Below are positions 12,011 through 23,865 of a stretch of DNA of 64,000 bases, in pieces. Numbering within the stretch: position 1 is the stretch's first letter; every line of letters starts with the position of its first letter. The position numbers and the translations under genes are program-made. The stretch is from Sipunculus nudus (taxonomy: Eukaryota > Annelida > Sipuncula > Golfingiida > Sipunculidae). The notes beneath the pieces were generated by a model. It searched no databases and was not told the origin of the DNA. It worked only from the letters and a program-made list of their open reading frames with translations. The DNA is taken from NCBI GenBank assembly GCA_026874595.1, contig CM049310.1:21740058-21804057 (forward strand), written 5' to 3'.

Positions 12011-12569
12011 CATAGATTCAAACTCGGTTCTGTGACAGTTCATCTTTAGAAACTGCCCTGGGAAACAAACATGAAATATCAGGGCCCTTTGCTGTTCGGC
12101 GATAAGTTCTGACCTTGAAAATGCTGCATCCTGTACGGGCGATTCGTTAGACAAGTCACTAGTGACTTCCACAGTGTTATTATCTCGACTGTTATCCTCA
12201 TGTGTGTTTTTCTTGGCCATAGATCTAGTTACAGCACATGACGGATACAAACAAGAAATTTCCTGACTTTCAGAATCAGTGTCCTGATCAAGTGACGGCT
12301 GTTCCGTCACTATTGGTACAGGCTGTACTTTGTCTTTGTTCCCTGTAACATCATTGCCTAGCAGCAACTGAATTCCCTTAAAAGGAAAAGTAGTTCTTAT
12401 GCCCAGAGTAATATTCCCAGAAGTCAAATCTGACTCTAAATGTACACTGTGATGCGGAACCGAACTGTGGCTGTCTGAAAACACACCATTAACAAGTGCA
12501 TGTGCACCAGTAAAGGACCTAATAGAAAATGGCAAAGTGTTTGCTAACATGAGAGTCTGGCCTGAACCA
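11930..12569 (-). pseudogene. Element 1 protease remnant, copy A (catalytic Asp lost)
   Basis: Identical in plan to the segment at 15601-16251, but cut off by the duplication junction exactly inside the DTG motif: the codons for Arg and Asp and most of Thr are missing. What remains is the flap-side part, GIQLLLGNDV, and the acidic linker before integrase. Confidence 0.8.
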
Positions 12570-13220
12570 CTAAATCAATACAATTACACAGTATAACAGC
12601 AGTATAACAGCAAATCAATACTATCACACAGTAAAATAAACAAAGTGCAAAGTACCTAGATAGCACCACTGTCACAGCGACAAAAGGTCCTTTAAAGCAT
12701 ATAATTCAGATGAACAGTTCACATAAATCTTCTCAGAGAAAAACATACCAGTTCATTCACAAAATCAATCCGCCGTAATCCCAAAGTCGAGTTACTGTCA
12801 TAATCCCGAAAGCAAACTGAAGACTTTATAAGATCCGTCATAAATCCAGAAGAAAATCTATATTTGCCGCACTTATCGGAATAGGTCCCACAAACTGACT
12901 TACACGCTTCTGTGTCCGCTTGATTTTCTTTCACCTCTCTCTCTCTCTCGACTCTAAAACACAGCTCCCTATTTATAACTTCTCACCTCAAGCCGAGAAC
13001 CTTCCATTTCTCGAACAATACAAAGAATCAAACGATACACAGTACACACGCGTTAAAGGAAACATCTAGAAAAAGAACGCTGTGTCTATACATGTCATGG
13101 TTCACACGTGAGCTGGCCCGGCTCGGCCTGGCGATGCTGTCATGGCAACGGGCTATGCGTGATACATGAACCAAATGTCAACAACACATGGAACATCCCT
13201 GCACATAGACATCTGTAACA
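12570..13220 (-). repeat. Element 1 truncated internal LTR
   Basis: Lacks the first 190 bp (plus-strand view) of the full LTR. It is near-identical to 8899-9549 and clearly less like 18093-18922, so it is a copy of the neighbouring 3' LTR. Confidence 0.92.
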
Positions 13221-13231
13221 ATCCCCCTTCT
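13221..13231 (-). other. Element 1 polypurine tract, copy B
   Basis: Same AGAAGGGGGAT as at 9550-9560, next to the truncated internal LTR. Confidence 0.75.
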
Positions 13232-13389
13232 GTAAGAAAAAACAAAGTTTTCTCGAAAAACTTTCTTTTTGCGATAACAATCACTAAATTTTTACAACAT
13301 CTCAAAAATCATCTTATTTACAACATTACAAAAACATTTCGTTAACAACATTTCATAAACATCTCGGTAAGCAACCAGGAAGTACCTTG

Positions 13390-13769
13390 TCTTTCCCTTT
13401 AATGTGTCTGATTTCAAGATTTTAATCCTGTAAGAACAAACTTCATCTTTGATTTTTACACTTCAACTTGTTCATGAACGTGAGGGGATTGTGATATCTG
13501 AAGACAATGATAGGCTTGACTGGTGAAGTGAATAAACTTTAAAGTGTTGCAACGCCAAAATCAAAGCCAAATATTCTTTTTCAATAGTGGAGTAGTTTTC
13601 TGGTTTGCATTAAACTGTCTTGAGAAATAACAAATTGGATGATCTATGCCATAATAGCCTTATTGAAACAACACAGCACCAGCAGTAATATCACTAGCAT
13701 CTACAGCTAACTTAAAAGGTACAGAAAAGTCTGGAGCTACTTAAACTGGTTAACTTTGCAGAATTGCTT
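13390..13769 (-). pseudogene. Element 1 RNase H, copy B (decayed)
   Basis: Duplicate of the RNase H track at 9719-10098, with the same VDASD, stop and HIKGKD tail. In the undisturbed element it is the last domain before the 3' LTR. Confidence 0.7.
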
Positions 13770-14561
13770 TCAAATTCTGAAATGCTTTTCACACTGAACT
13801 GTCCATACAAACTTTTGTTTCTTCTTTAACAAAATAGTCAAAGATTCAGCTACAGCAGAAAAATGTGGACAAAACTTCCCGTAGTATCCAACCATACCAA
13901 GGAAACGCATAATTTGCTTTTTGTTCTCTGGTCTAGGAAATGCAGTAATAGCACTTATTTTAGCATCAACAGGTTTTACCTGACCCTGCCCTACAATATG
14001 ACCCAAAAATGTTATTTGTGCATGACAAAACTCAGATAATACTAAGTTGAGGGTCAGACCTGCTTCACTGAGTCTTTCGAAGAGGTCGCGAAGAATTTGC
14101 AGATGTTTCTCCCAGGTGTCGCTGTACACGATAAGGTCATCAATATATGCGTCGCAGCCCTGAATGTCCTTGACAACCATAAGGATGAGGCGCTGGAACG
14201 TGGCTGGCGAGTTCTTCATGCCAAACGGCATAACTTTATACTGGTACAGTCCTTGCGGCTTCACAAATGCGGACACTTCTTTTGCTCGTTCTGTCAGCGG
14301 AACTTGCCAGAATCCTTTAATCAAGTCAAACTTGGAAACATATCTGGAGCTACCGACTCTATCAATACAATCATCGATCCTCGGAATCGGGAACGTGTCA
14401 GTCTTGGTGACAGATTCAGTTTTCGATAATCTGTGCACATACCGTAACTTCCATCAGGTTTTGGCACAAGAATACATGGTGAACTCCAGTAACCGTTACC
14501 AGGTTCAATAAAATCATTGTCCAGCAAATATTGAATCTCATCCTGTAGATATCTTTGCTTC
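13770..14561 (-). pseudogene. Element 1 reverse transcriptase, copy B
   Basis: Same motifs as copy A: CTDYRKLN, FDLIKGFWQVPL, MPFGMKNSPATFQR, YIDDLIVYS and FLGMVGYYGKF. One visible change from copy A in the long open part is Ser to Thr in KISAITAFPRP. It carries the same frameshift after DYRKLN. Confidence 0.9.
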
Positions 14562-15681
14562 TTGTTGTTTCTTCTTACGCCTATCTGGTGTCAACATTAT
14601 GTAATATAAATCGCTGACTTTCATGTCAACTATGTAAGGACCAAAATACCTAGCTTGCAGAGGTCTGCCAGGGATGGGAAGTAAGGCAAGGAATTTTTCA
14701 CCAGGCTCAAGCGTCCTAATTACAATGTGCTTGTCATACTTTGTTTTAATTTTACTTTGTGCTGATTTTAGATTAGACTTCGCAATCTCACAAGCATTGT
14801 GTAGTTGAGTGCGAAAGTCTGAGATATACTGCAACAAACTAAGAGAATCAGGATTTTCACACAAGATTTTTTCTTTAAGCAGTTTTAATGGACCCGGAAC
14901 TGAGTTCCCAAAAACTAGTTCAAAGGAACTGAAACCCAAGGACTCTTGAAAGGTTTCTCTGATATCAAACAGCAATAGGTGGATTCCTTCATCCCAGTCT
15001 TTCTGTGTGTCATAACAATTAGTCCTAATCATGTTATTTATTGTCTGGTGAAAACGCTCGAGGGCGCCCTGACTTTCAGGATGGTATGGCGAAGAGCTGT
15101 ACTGTTTTATACCTAGCTCAAGCATAACTTACTGGTATAAGCCAGACATGAAATTAGACCCTTGGTCAGACTGGACGGATTTTGGTAATCCAAAAGTTGT
15201 AAAAAAAACTTGGTCAGAGCCTTGACAACACTTTTGGTATCAATCTTTCGCAATGGTATTGCCTCAGGGAACCTGGTAGATGCGCACATAATTGTCAGCA
15301 AGTATTCATGTCCAGATTTTGTTTTGGGCAGTGGTCCAACACAGTCAACAATAATCCTACTGAATGGTTCCTCGAAAGCAGGAATAGGCCATAGTGGGGC
15401 TTTAGGAGAATTCTGATAGGGCTTACCTACAATCTGGCATGTATGGCATGATTTACAATATTGTACAACATCTTTCCTGAGGTTAGGCCAATAGAAGTGT
15501 GTACTTACTTTCTGATAAGTTTTATTTATACTTAAATGGCCAGACAAAGGAGCCTCATGTGCCATGCTTAGAATTTCATTGCGAAAGCTTTTGGGCATTA
15601 CTATTTGATGTTTGATGGCCCACTAATCATCAGCACATCCATCAGGTGGTCGCCATTTACGCAAAAGCACTCCATTTTTAA
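14538..15681 (-). pseudogene. Element 1 integrase, copy B
   Basis: H2C2 zinc domain and first Asp at 15113-15598; Glu and C-terminal domain at 14538-15125. The break between them lies in a run of T on the sense strand, plus a TAA a little downstream. It differs from copy A by two residues in the second segment (SSF for SSL, and EKI for EKL). Integrase would join element DNA to the genome, but it is not translatable as it stands. Confidence 0.88.
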
Positions 15682-16373
15682 CATAGATTCAAACTCGGTT
15701 CTGTGACAGTTCATCTTTAGAAACTGCCCTGGGAAACAAACATGAAATATCAGGGCCCTTTGCTGTTCGGCGATAAGTTCTGACCTTGAAAATGCTGCAT
15801 CCTGTACGGGCGATTCGTTAGACAAGTCACTAGTGACTTCCACAGTGTTATTATCTCGACTGTTATCCTCATGTGTGTTTTTCTTGGCCATAGATCTAGT
15901 TACAGCACATGACGGATACAAACAAGAAATTTCCTGACTTTCAGAATCAGTGTCCTGATCAAGTGACGGCTGTTCCGTCACTATTGGTACAGGCTGTACT
16001 TTGTCTTTGTTCCCTGTAACATCATTGCCTAGCAGCAACTGAATTCCCTTAAAAGGAAAAGTAGTTCTTATGCCCAGAGTAATATTCCCAGAAGTCAAAT
16101 CTGACTCTAAATGTACACTGTGATGCGGAACCGAACTGTGGCTGTCTGAAAACACACCATTAACAAGTGCATGTGCACCAGTAAAGGACCTAATAGAAAA
16201 TGGCAAAGTGTTTGCTAACATGAGAGTCTGGCCTGAACCAGTGTCCCTCAAAATTCTAATAGGGGTAGAATCTGAAAAATCACTTGAAAGTGATACAAAA
16301 CCATCATGTATGAATGGCTCAAATAACTCAATTTCAGAGTCAGGAAAGGAATCTACTACCTCAGTTTCATCAA
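15601..16373 (-). pseudogene. Element 1 aspartic protease and linker, copy B
   Basis: PIRILRDTGSGQTLML carries the DTG active site (Asp codon at 16243-16245), and about 60 residues on is GIQLLLGNDV, the second hydrophobic-Gly signature. An acidic stretch leads to the integrase. This is the intact end of the duplicated segment, so its protease start survives where copy A's does not. It would process Gag-Pol. A frameshift separates it from integrase. Confidence 0.8.
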
Positions 16374-17920
16374 ACTAAGAACTGACATTGATAGTGTCAG
16401 TCATAAAATCTTTTTCAGAGTCCTTAAAGGAATCTACATCCTTTTAACCATCAAACTCCTCATGGGAGTCAACAGAGGAATTTTCCTCAGCAGAAACAAA
16501 CTTCTGTTTGTCATATGAGAACCTGGCCTCATTTGAAATACTCTCGCAAGAGTCATAAAAGGACTTACCTTATTTAGAGAATACTCCTCGCAGGAGTCTT
16601 GAAAGGACCTAGCCTTATTATATTCCTCGCAGGAATCGATTGAGGTTTTTACCCCGCAAGCTACGGATTCTTCTTTTGAGTCAGACGGCACGTTGGCCAC
16701 CGTAGCATCAAACTCTTTTTTAGAGTCAATAAAGGAGTTGTACCCCTTACTTACATGAAAAGAGCCTGGCTCTTGTACTATGCTATGCATAGACTTTGAA
16801 ACAAAACCAGAAGGTTTGCTATTCGGTTTATTCGCAAGTTTCTAGCAGTCAGATGTTAGATGACCTTCCTTTTTGCAGAAATTACAGATTTTCTTCGAAA
16901 TAACTGGTATTTGTTTGACTTAGACACAGTGGACGTGGACTGAGGTGTAGCAATGGACTTTGCTGAACTATCAGGACTACTAGTACTGGGTGACTGCACT
17001 TTAAACTTCCTTTGACCATACTGATTTACATTCTTGTTTGTGAATGACAGGTTTGATTTGCTAGTAAAGGACATTTTGTGTGTTAATGAATAATCATAAG
17101 CTAATTGAGCAGCAATGTTAAGTGTTTCAGGACTTTTCTCATCAATAAAAGTTTTAACATCTGCGTTAATGCAGCGCTTAAATTCTTCATGCAAAATCAA
17201 CTGGCGAAAATTGTCATAATCTTTCATTAAATTTTTAGAACTACACCTGCGATCAAACAACTGCTCTTTTGTTCTAGCAAATTCGACGTAGGTCTGTTCT
17301 TTGCGCTTTTCCCAATTTCTGAATTTCTGGCGGTAAGTCTCCGGAACTAACTCCTAACCTTTAAGAATTAACCGATTAACCAGGCCAAAGTCAACAGCAG
17401 CTTCTACTGAAAGCTCTGTATAAATTTCCCTGGCCTTGCCAGTCCAATTTTCCTTAGGCCATTTTAAATTTTCAGCTACTTTCATAAAGTGTAGGAAATA
17501 TTTATCAACCTCTTTTTCTTGAAAAGGTGGGACAAGTCTAATGTGTTTAGCAATATCAAAACTGTGATTTGGGGCAGCACGTAGACCATGTTTTAGTTTA
17601 AGTCTTTCTAACTCCATTCGTTTTAACTCAATTTCTTTTTCTTTCTCTTTCAATGCTAGCTCATGTTGCATTTCTAACTTTTTTAATTCCAACTGCATAG
17701 CAAGGCTGTCATTTTTATGTTTCCACTTCAATCTCTTCAATTAAACCTTTGCTAACTTGATCTTGCATGATTTTAGCAATGATAATAGGCTTTCTCAAAG
17801 CTTTTTTTTAACACCTAGCCCTAAGTGTTGTCTCAAACGTAACAACTGTTCCTTTGTCAACTGTTCAAGTGGATCAGGGTCAGGATCGTCAACAAATGTC
17901 TCAGGTTTGAAATCTGCCAT
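16374..17920 (-). pseudogene. Element 1 Gag, decayed
   Basis: The ATG at 17918-17920 opens an acidic start, then LTKEQLLRLRQHLGLGV, a SAP-like helix pair. A run of eight A (plus-strand T at 17802-17809) breaks the frame. The next open part (17354-17740) is a long charged coiled coil (LELKKLEMQHELALKEKEKE) followed by the start of a SCAN/retro-capsid-like domain (FDIAKHIRLVPPFQ..YFLHFMKVAENLKW). After an in-frame TAG at 17354-17356 the same frame continues with FRQLILHEEFKRCI (16856-17260). A CCHC zinc knuckle CNFCKKEGHLTSDC lies at 16845-16886 in another frame, with a TAG right after it. A Ser/Glu-rich tail leads to protease. Only one Gag copy exists, since it lies outside the duplication. 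Confidence 0.8.
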
Positions 17921-18068
17921 GTTAAAATGTTAAAACAATAACAAAAAAAAAAAACACTGATATAAATCCTGTAAACAATGTTATGTAAACAATGTGTAAT
18001 CTTGTAAACAATGTATTGTAAACAATGTGTCTAGGTCAAGGCCTTATAAATTTGCAAATCTATTAAGA

Positions 18069-18085
18069 ATCCCGGACGAGCCCCA
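18069..18085 (-). other. Element 1 primer binding site, tRNA-Pro-like
   Basis: Seven bases inside the 5' LTR, the minus strand reads TGGGGCTCGTCCGGGAT, complementary to the 3' end of tRNA-Pro with one G fewer than the exact complement as I recall it. Confidence 0.75.
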
Positions 18086-18092
18086 AATTTTA

Positions 18093-18922
18093 TGTTACGG
18101 AACCTTATATCAACAGATCACGTATGCGTGACGAACATAAACTTTGTCATGGAGATAAAAAAATCAGATTCTGTAACACTAGGCAGCGTGAAATGTCTAG
18201 GGGAATGAATAAAGATATAAGTGGTTTTTTGTTAACAAATAACTATAATTTATTCTTAAAACAACCCTAACATTGCAATACAGTTAATCAATACAATTAC
18301 ACAGTATAACAGCAAATCAATACAATCACACAGTAAAATAAACAGAGTGCACAGTACCTAGATACCACCACTGTCACAGCGACAAAAGGTCCTTTAAAGT
18401 ATATAATTCAGATGAACAGTTCACATAAATCTTCTCAGAGAATAACAGTCCAGTTCATTCACAAAATCACTCTGTCGTAATCCCAAAGTGAAGTTCCTGT
18501 CATAATCCCGAAAGCAAACTGAAGACTAAATAAGATCAGTCACAAATCCAGAAGAAAATCTATAATTGCCGCACTTATCGGAATAGGTCCCACAAACTGA
18601 CTTACACGCTTCTGTGTCCGCTGGAATATTCTCTCGCCTCTTTCTCTTGGCTCTTAAACACAGCCCCCTATTTATAACTTCTCAACTTAAGCCGAGAACC
18701 TTCAATTTCTCGAACAATCCAAAGAATCTTACATGATACACAGTACACACGCGTTACAGGAAACATCTAGAAAAAGATCGTTGTGTCTATAAATTTCAGG
18801 GTTCACACGTGAGCCGGCCCGGCTCGGCCAGGCGATGCTGTCATGGAAAACAATCTATGCGTGCTACACAAACCAAATGTCGACAACACATGGAACATCC
18901 CTGCACACAGACCTCTGTAACA
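18093..18922 (-). repeat. Element 1 5' LTR
   Basis: TGTTACGG...CTGTAACA, matching 8707-9549 with more differences than the internal LTR shows. Followed by ACAT, the target duplication. An open pair of frames at 18803-19057 spans the LTR edge and is not a gene. Confidence 0.93.
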
Positions 18923-18926
18923 ACAT

Positions 18927-19136
18927 GGATTGTAAAAATAGTTATAATACCTCATCGCAGATGCTGGCATTCGGTAGCCATTAGAGGTGAGATAGATGGG
19001 GGACCCGGAGAAAACCAGCGACCTTGGACAGGCAACTATACAACCCATCCAGTCTAATAGACACGCCGGGAATTGAACCCGGTTCGCCAGCGGAGAGAGC
19101 CAAGTGTATTACCCCTCGACTTTCCAGGTCCCTAAC
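18927..19136 (-). mobile_element. tRNA-derived SINE
   Basis: On the minus strand a tRNA-like head contains an A-box-like AAGTCGAGGGGTAATAC and a perfect B box GGTTCAATTCC (19069-19079) within CCGGGTTCAATTCCCGG. The body ends in CTGGTTTTCTCCGGGTCCCC, which resembles a conserved SINE core/tail module. It abuts the element 1 LTR. The tRNA-like part lacks a clean acceptor stem, so I call a SINE rather than a tRNA gene. Confidence 0.6.
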
Positions 19137-19655
19137 TTATAACTGACAGACAGTATTCATCGTACCTGGTAGCTGGCAGTATAGCGTTCAGTTGATATTG
19201 TGCAGCTTTTCTCAGAAACATCCGATAATGACTGGTATACCTCTAGAAAACCCCTCCCCAGAAATACAAATATCTAGATATAGTATCCCTTTTATAGACA
19301 GCTTATACCAGTAAAACTGGCTGTGTGGGGCGCTAATTTTCACAGAGAAAAAAATATTACACAGGAATGACATATCCTGAGTTGTAAAGACAAGCATATT
19401 CTTCACATATAGAATTATTAATATAGTTTGCTATAGATACAGATTTGCTTTGCTTGGCGGATTCCTAGAACTGCAGACACATAATTATAGGGTTTCTGGG
19501 GAAACAGTGACGGCATGACAGTTAATTTGCCGCGCGGTAAGACTATTATTCTCCACAGTCACAGGTTATAACGTGGATTTAGAATAAAACTGGCACATTA
19601 ATATACCAATTGTTTCATAACTCGCCCTGTGAGCAGCCTATAGTCAGGAATAATC

Positions 19656-19706
<51 letters not shown>

Positions 19707-20451
19707 TGTTTTTTAAAAGAATGAATGCTGCTGCTTGGAACTCGTTACGGTGAAAACTTTCTTCTAGTTATCTTAAATTACTTTTGTATTTGATATCATT
19801 TAACAACTGTAAACAATTAAATTAAATGCATGCAGTGTTATAGCCATGACATATCTGAGGACTTTATTACTGACAGAAATTCATTATTAGTCACTGATTG
19901 AATCCTTATTTTTGATTATCTCTAAAATTTCCAATGAACAGGCAGCCGCTCATATGTAAATTCTTTTATAAGACTTAATTGTGAGACATTGTTATTCCCG
20001 AGCTTGGGTACACTTCAGAAACATCACTTGTTCAGAGATGGAAAAACTGACCTATTTTTCACATTTTCATATAGATCTGACTCGAAGCTAAATTACAAAA
20101 TAATCAACTTCAAACAATCCCCTTGAATTTTAAAAGCATTTTAAAAAGTGTTCTGGAAGCATATCATTTTGAAATGACTCCGGCATTATGTATATACAGG
20201 GGTACCGTAGGCGACTTTGGTTACATTTAGATTCTGAACGGTTGGTAAACGAAGTGTATTACACTGTACACGCATAATGTGTAATATTTTTAATCAACAA
20301 AAAAGTCATCAGGGATTCAGCTCTGGCGTTAGCGATGATTATGCCACCCCAACCATTAAGTAACAATGACTACCGCTGCATGAAGGCATATCCGGACAAG
20401 CTAAAATGGCTTTTGAGAGTCGTGATATACTCTTATATGAAAACTGTCATT
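19137..20451. other. Intergenic DNA, no gene seen
   Basis: Only a (GA)n microsatellite at 19658-19704 stands out. No open frame with recognisable content. Confidence 0.5.
19658..19704. repeat. (GA)n microsatellite
   Basis: About 23 uninterrupted GA units. Confidence 0.95.
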
Positions 20452-20981
20452 TTATATAACCTTAACGCAGTTTTATATATACAGATTTTAATGTAACAGA
20501 ACATTTTATAATCTATGTAAACTTACCTAATATTTGATATTCTCATATTCTCGTTTGCATATTACTGTATATGTTTTAGTTAATATCCTATATATAGAGT
20601 TATACAATTATCTTACACTTCAGTGTAGGTGTTCGCGTACTAATCATGTATTTATCTTCATGTTATATGTTCACCATTTTGCATTGTTTTCTATATGTGT
20701 ACCATATTCACAGTGCTCGCTCACGCGTTCACGAAGATCCGCTCGGCAGACTTACCTTTTCGGTTAGCTGCTCTCTCACTGATATATGTATATATGCAGT
20801 GCTGAGGGACATGACGTTGCCACTACCTCATGGCGAGTTTGCCGTGTCGGGTCCATATGGGATGAGTGTAGAAAATTAGCCTTTTATGTGTATACAATTA
20901 AAATGTTTACTGGACCCAGGACCCTATCGAGAATCAGCATATAAAATGTGCTGAATAGGCCATCCTGGTAAAATATCTTTG

Positions 20982-20982
<1 letters not shown>

Positions 20983-21075
<93 letters not shown>
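20983..21075. repeat. (TA)n microsatellite, interrupted
   Basis: Two TA runs separated by CACATG; the second unit's equivalent at 22813-22867 is a single shorter run. Confidence 0.95.
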
Positions 21076-21078
<3 letters not shown>

Positions 21079-22810
21079 AGCAAAAGTAGACCATAATTGC
21101 GGAATATTATGGTTCGCATAGGCTTGAATATTGCATTGTCGTTGAAAAATAGGGACATTATATATCCACCAGACTAAAACAAACACCCATGGACAACTGA
21201 TGGCACAGGTTAACAAATATAGGTCCGACAATGCTTTGCGCTTGCTTTCAGAGGAATTTCGCATTTTATATCCAAATGAGCCCTGTTGACAAGTAATTTT
21301 GCCATGATGACAAGGAGCCAGCCTTTACCTCGTAACGTTACTTTGCTGCAGAAACCTCTAGCGGTGATTGGCCACAGGTGTTATCTTAAATACCATTTAC
21401 CTCATTGAGTCAGTTACGAGAATGTTCGCTAGATGGTGGCAACGGCAGAAATTCCTTCAGTCGGGCGTGGGCAGCATCTTTTCACTAAATACACTAGTGG
21501 ATTTAAATGAAGCCTGTGGAGGTTCCATGTTACCCATTTTAGTGGCGATTAGGTCTTTAAAGAAGACCGCCCTGGCAGTTTATGACCATTATTAGGCATC
21601 AACTGGTATCACCTGCTTAACAGACTTACAACACATGGTTTTATTTTTTGCAACAGGCTTAGAAAGTTTTTTTTACAACAAATGGTCACAGCAAGGGCAT
21701 GGTATAGACAACCGACAGAGCAGCTCTATAGTGGAAAACGAAGTCGTATTCACAGGATGCATGCGGCTGTGTGGAAACATCCTGTCGTCGGTTTCATATT
21801 CTTGGAAACTAAGTGTGAACAAGGGTGATCACAGGACGAGCTAAATCACGTGTGCAGTGTTTTATTTTTTAAGTGCTGTTGCATCTCAAGACAGCTCTGG
21901 GCAGTCTAGACATGTGAAGGTGACAGATTGTCAGTGACTGCTTCTGGAACAAGAATAAGATAAACATATTTCTTATTTATCAGTGCTTCCTGCTGTTGTT
22001 ATCGCGAGCTGAGTAAAAAAAAGGCCGCATCCTTGAGCGGTTCCAGTTCTTTAAGGAAGGAGTCTCAGGGGCGTACTCGGGGGCGTATCCAAGATTCCGG
22101 AAAGGGGGGGGGGTCCAATCCAAGAGCACTCATAAAAATCTAAACAAAACAGGTTCCCAGATCCGGAAGGGGGGGGGGGGGAGCGTCCAGGCCGTAAAAC
22201 TGAAACACTTAAAAACCAGGTTGCAGCGACAGGAAAAAGGGGGGGGGGGGGCAGGACCGCCTGGACCCCCCCCCCCAGTTATATAACCTTAACGCAGTTT
22301 TATATATACAGATTTTAATGTAACAGAACATTTTATAATCTATGTAAACTTACCTAATATTTGATATTCTCATATTCTCGTTTGCATATTACTGTATATG
22401 TTTTAGTTAATATCCTATATATAGAGTTATACAATTATCTTACACTTCAGTGTAGGTGTTCGCGTACTAATCATGTATTTATCTTCATGTTATATGTTCA
22501 CCATTTTGCATTGTTTTCTATATGTGTACCATATTCACAGTGCTCGCTCACGCGTTCACGAAGATCCGCTCGGCAGACTTACCTTTTCGGTTAGCTGCTC
22601 TCTCACTGATATATGTATATATGCAGTGCTGAGGGACATGACGTTGCCACTACCTCATGGCGAGTTTGCCGTGTCGGGTCCATATGGGATGAGTGTAGAA
22701 AATTAGCCTTTTATGTGTATACAATTGAAATGTTTACTGGACCCAGGACCCTATCGAGAATCAGCATATAAAATGTGCTGAATAGGCCATCCTGGTAAAA
22801 TATCTTTGAA

Positions 22811-22812
<2 letters not shown>

Positions 22813-22867
<55 letters not shown>
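22813..22867. repeat. (TA)n microsatellite
   Basis: Counterpart of 20983-21075 in the second unit of the tandem duplication. Confidence 0.95.
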
Positions 22868-22869
<2 letters not shown>

Positions 22870-23865
22870 AGCAAAAGTAGACCATAATTGCGGAATATTA
22901 TGGTTCGCATAGGCTTGAATATTGCATTGTCGTTGAAAAATAGGGACATTATATATCCACCAGACTAAAACAAACACCCATGGACAACTGATGGCACAGG
23001 TTAACAAATATAGGTCCGACAATGCTTTGCGCTTGCTTTCAGAGGAATTTCGCATTTTATATCCAAATGAGCCCTGTTGACAAGTAATTTTGCCATGATG
23101 ACAAGGAGCCAGCCTTTACCTCGTAACGTTACTTTGCTGCAGAAACCTCTGGCGGTGATTGGCCACAGGTGTTATCTTAAATACCATTTACCTCATTGAG
23201 TCAGTTACGAGAATGTTCGCTAGATGGTGGCAACGGCAGAAATTCCTTCAGTCGGGCGTGGGCAGCATCTTTTCACTAAATACACTAGTGGATTTAAATG
23301 AAGCCTGTGGAGGTTCCATGTTACCCATTTTAGTGGCGATTAGGTCTTTAAAGAAGACCGCCCTGGCAGTTTATGACCATTATTAGGCATCAACTGGTAT
23401 CACCTGCTTAACAGACTTACAACACATGGTTTTATTTTTGCAACAGGCTTAGAAAGTTTTTTTTACAACAAATGGTCACAGCAAGTGCATGGTATAGACA
23501 ACCGACAGAGCAGCTCTATAGTGGAAAACGAAGTCGTATTCACAGGATGCATGCGGCTGTGTGGAAACATCCTGTCGTCGGTTTCATATTCTTGGAAACT
23601 AAGTGTGAACAAGGGTGATCACAGGACGAGCTAAATCACGTGTGCAGTGTTTTATTTGTTAAGTGCTGTTGCATCTCAAGACAGCTCTGGGCAGTCTAGA
23701 CATGTGAAGGTGACAGATTGTCAGTGACTGCTTCTGGAACAAGAATAAGATAAACATATTTCTTATTTATCAGTGCTTCCTGCTGTTGTTATCGCGAGCT
23801 GAGTAAAAAAAAAGGCCGCATCCTTGAGCGGTTCCAGTTCTTTTAGGAAGGAGTCTCAGGGGCGT

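Larger units (their letters stand above)
8898..16240. repeat. 3,671-bp tandem duplication within element 1
   Basis: Unit A spans about 8898-12569 and unit B about 12569-16240, with a constant offset of 3,671 throughout. Junction: the PR-coding CCTGAACCA runs straight into LTR sequence CTAAATCAATAC, with a CA dinucleotide shared at both breakpoints. The copies differ at only a few dozen bases, several clustered near 12739-12802. Both share all frameshifts. Confidence 0.92.
8707..18922 (-). mobile_element. Element 1: Gmr1-like Ty3/gypsy retrotransposon
   Basis: LTRs of 843 and 830 bp start TGTTAC and end GTAACA, and the 4-bp flanks match (ACAT at 8703-8706 and 18923-18926). Reading the minus strand, the order is 5' LTR, a tRNA-Pro-like primer site, Gag, protease, integrase, reverse transcriptase, RNase H, polypurine tract, 3' LTR. 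Integrase before RT is the Ty1/copia order, but the RT and integrase sequences are gypsy-like. This matches what I recall of the Gmr1 group, described from cod and other deuterostomes. All domains are broken by frameshifts or stops. A 3,671-bp segment (RH, RT, IN, part of PR and most of the 3' LTR) is tandemly duplicated, so the locus has two pol copies and one truncated extra LTR. Confidence 0.9.

Noticed and set aside
8707-18922. Two separate element 1 insertions side by side
   Set aside because: Shared frameshifts, a truncated middle LTR that copies the left LTR, a single Gag and single outer flanks fit one insertion plus an internal duplication better.
20884-21264. Frames with long YIYIYI stretches, here and at every (TA)n tract
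   Set aside because: Translation of (TA)n microsatellites.
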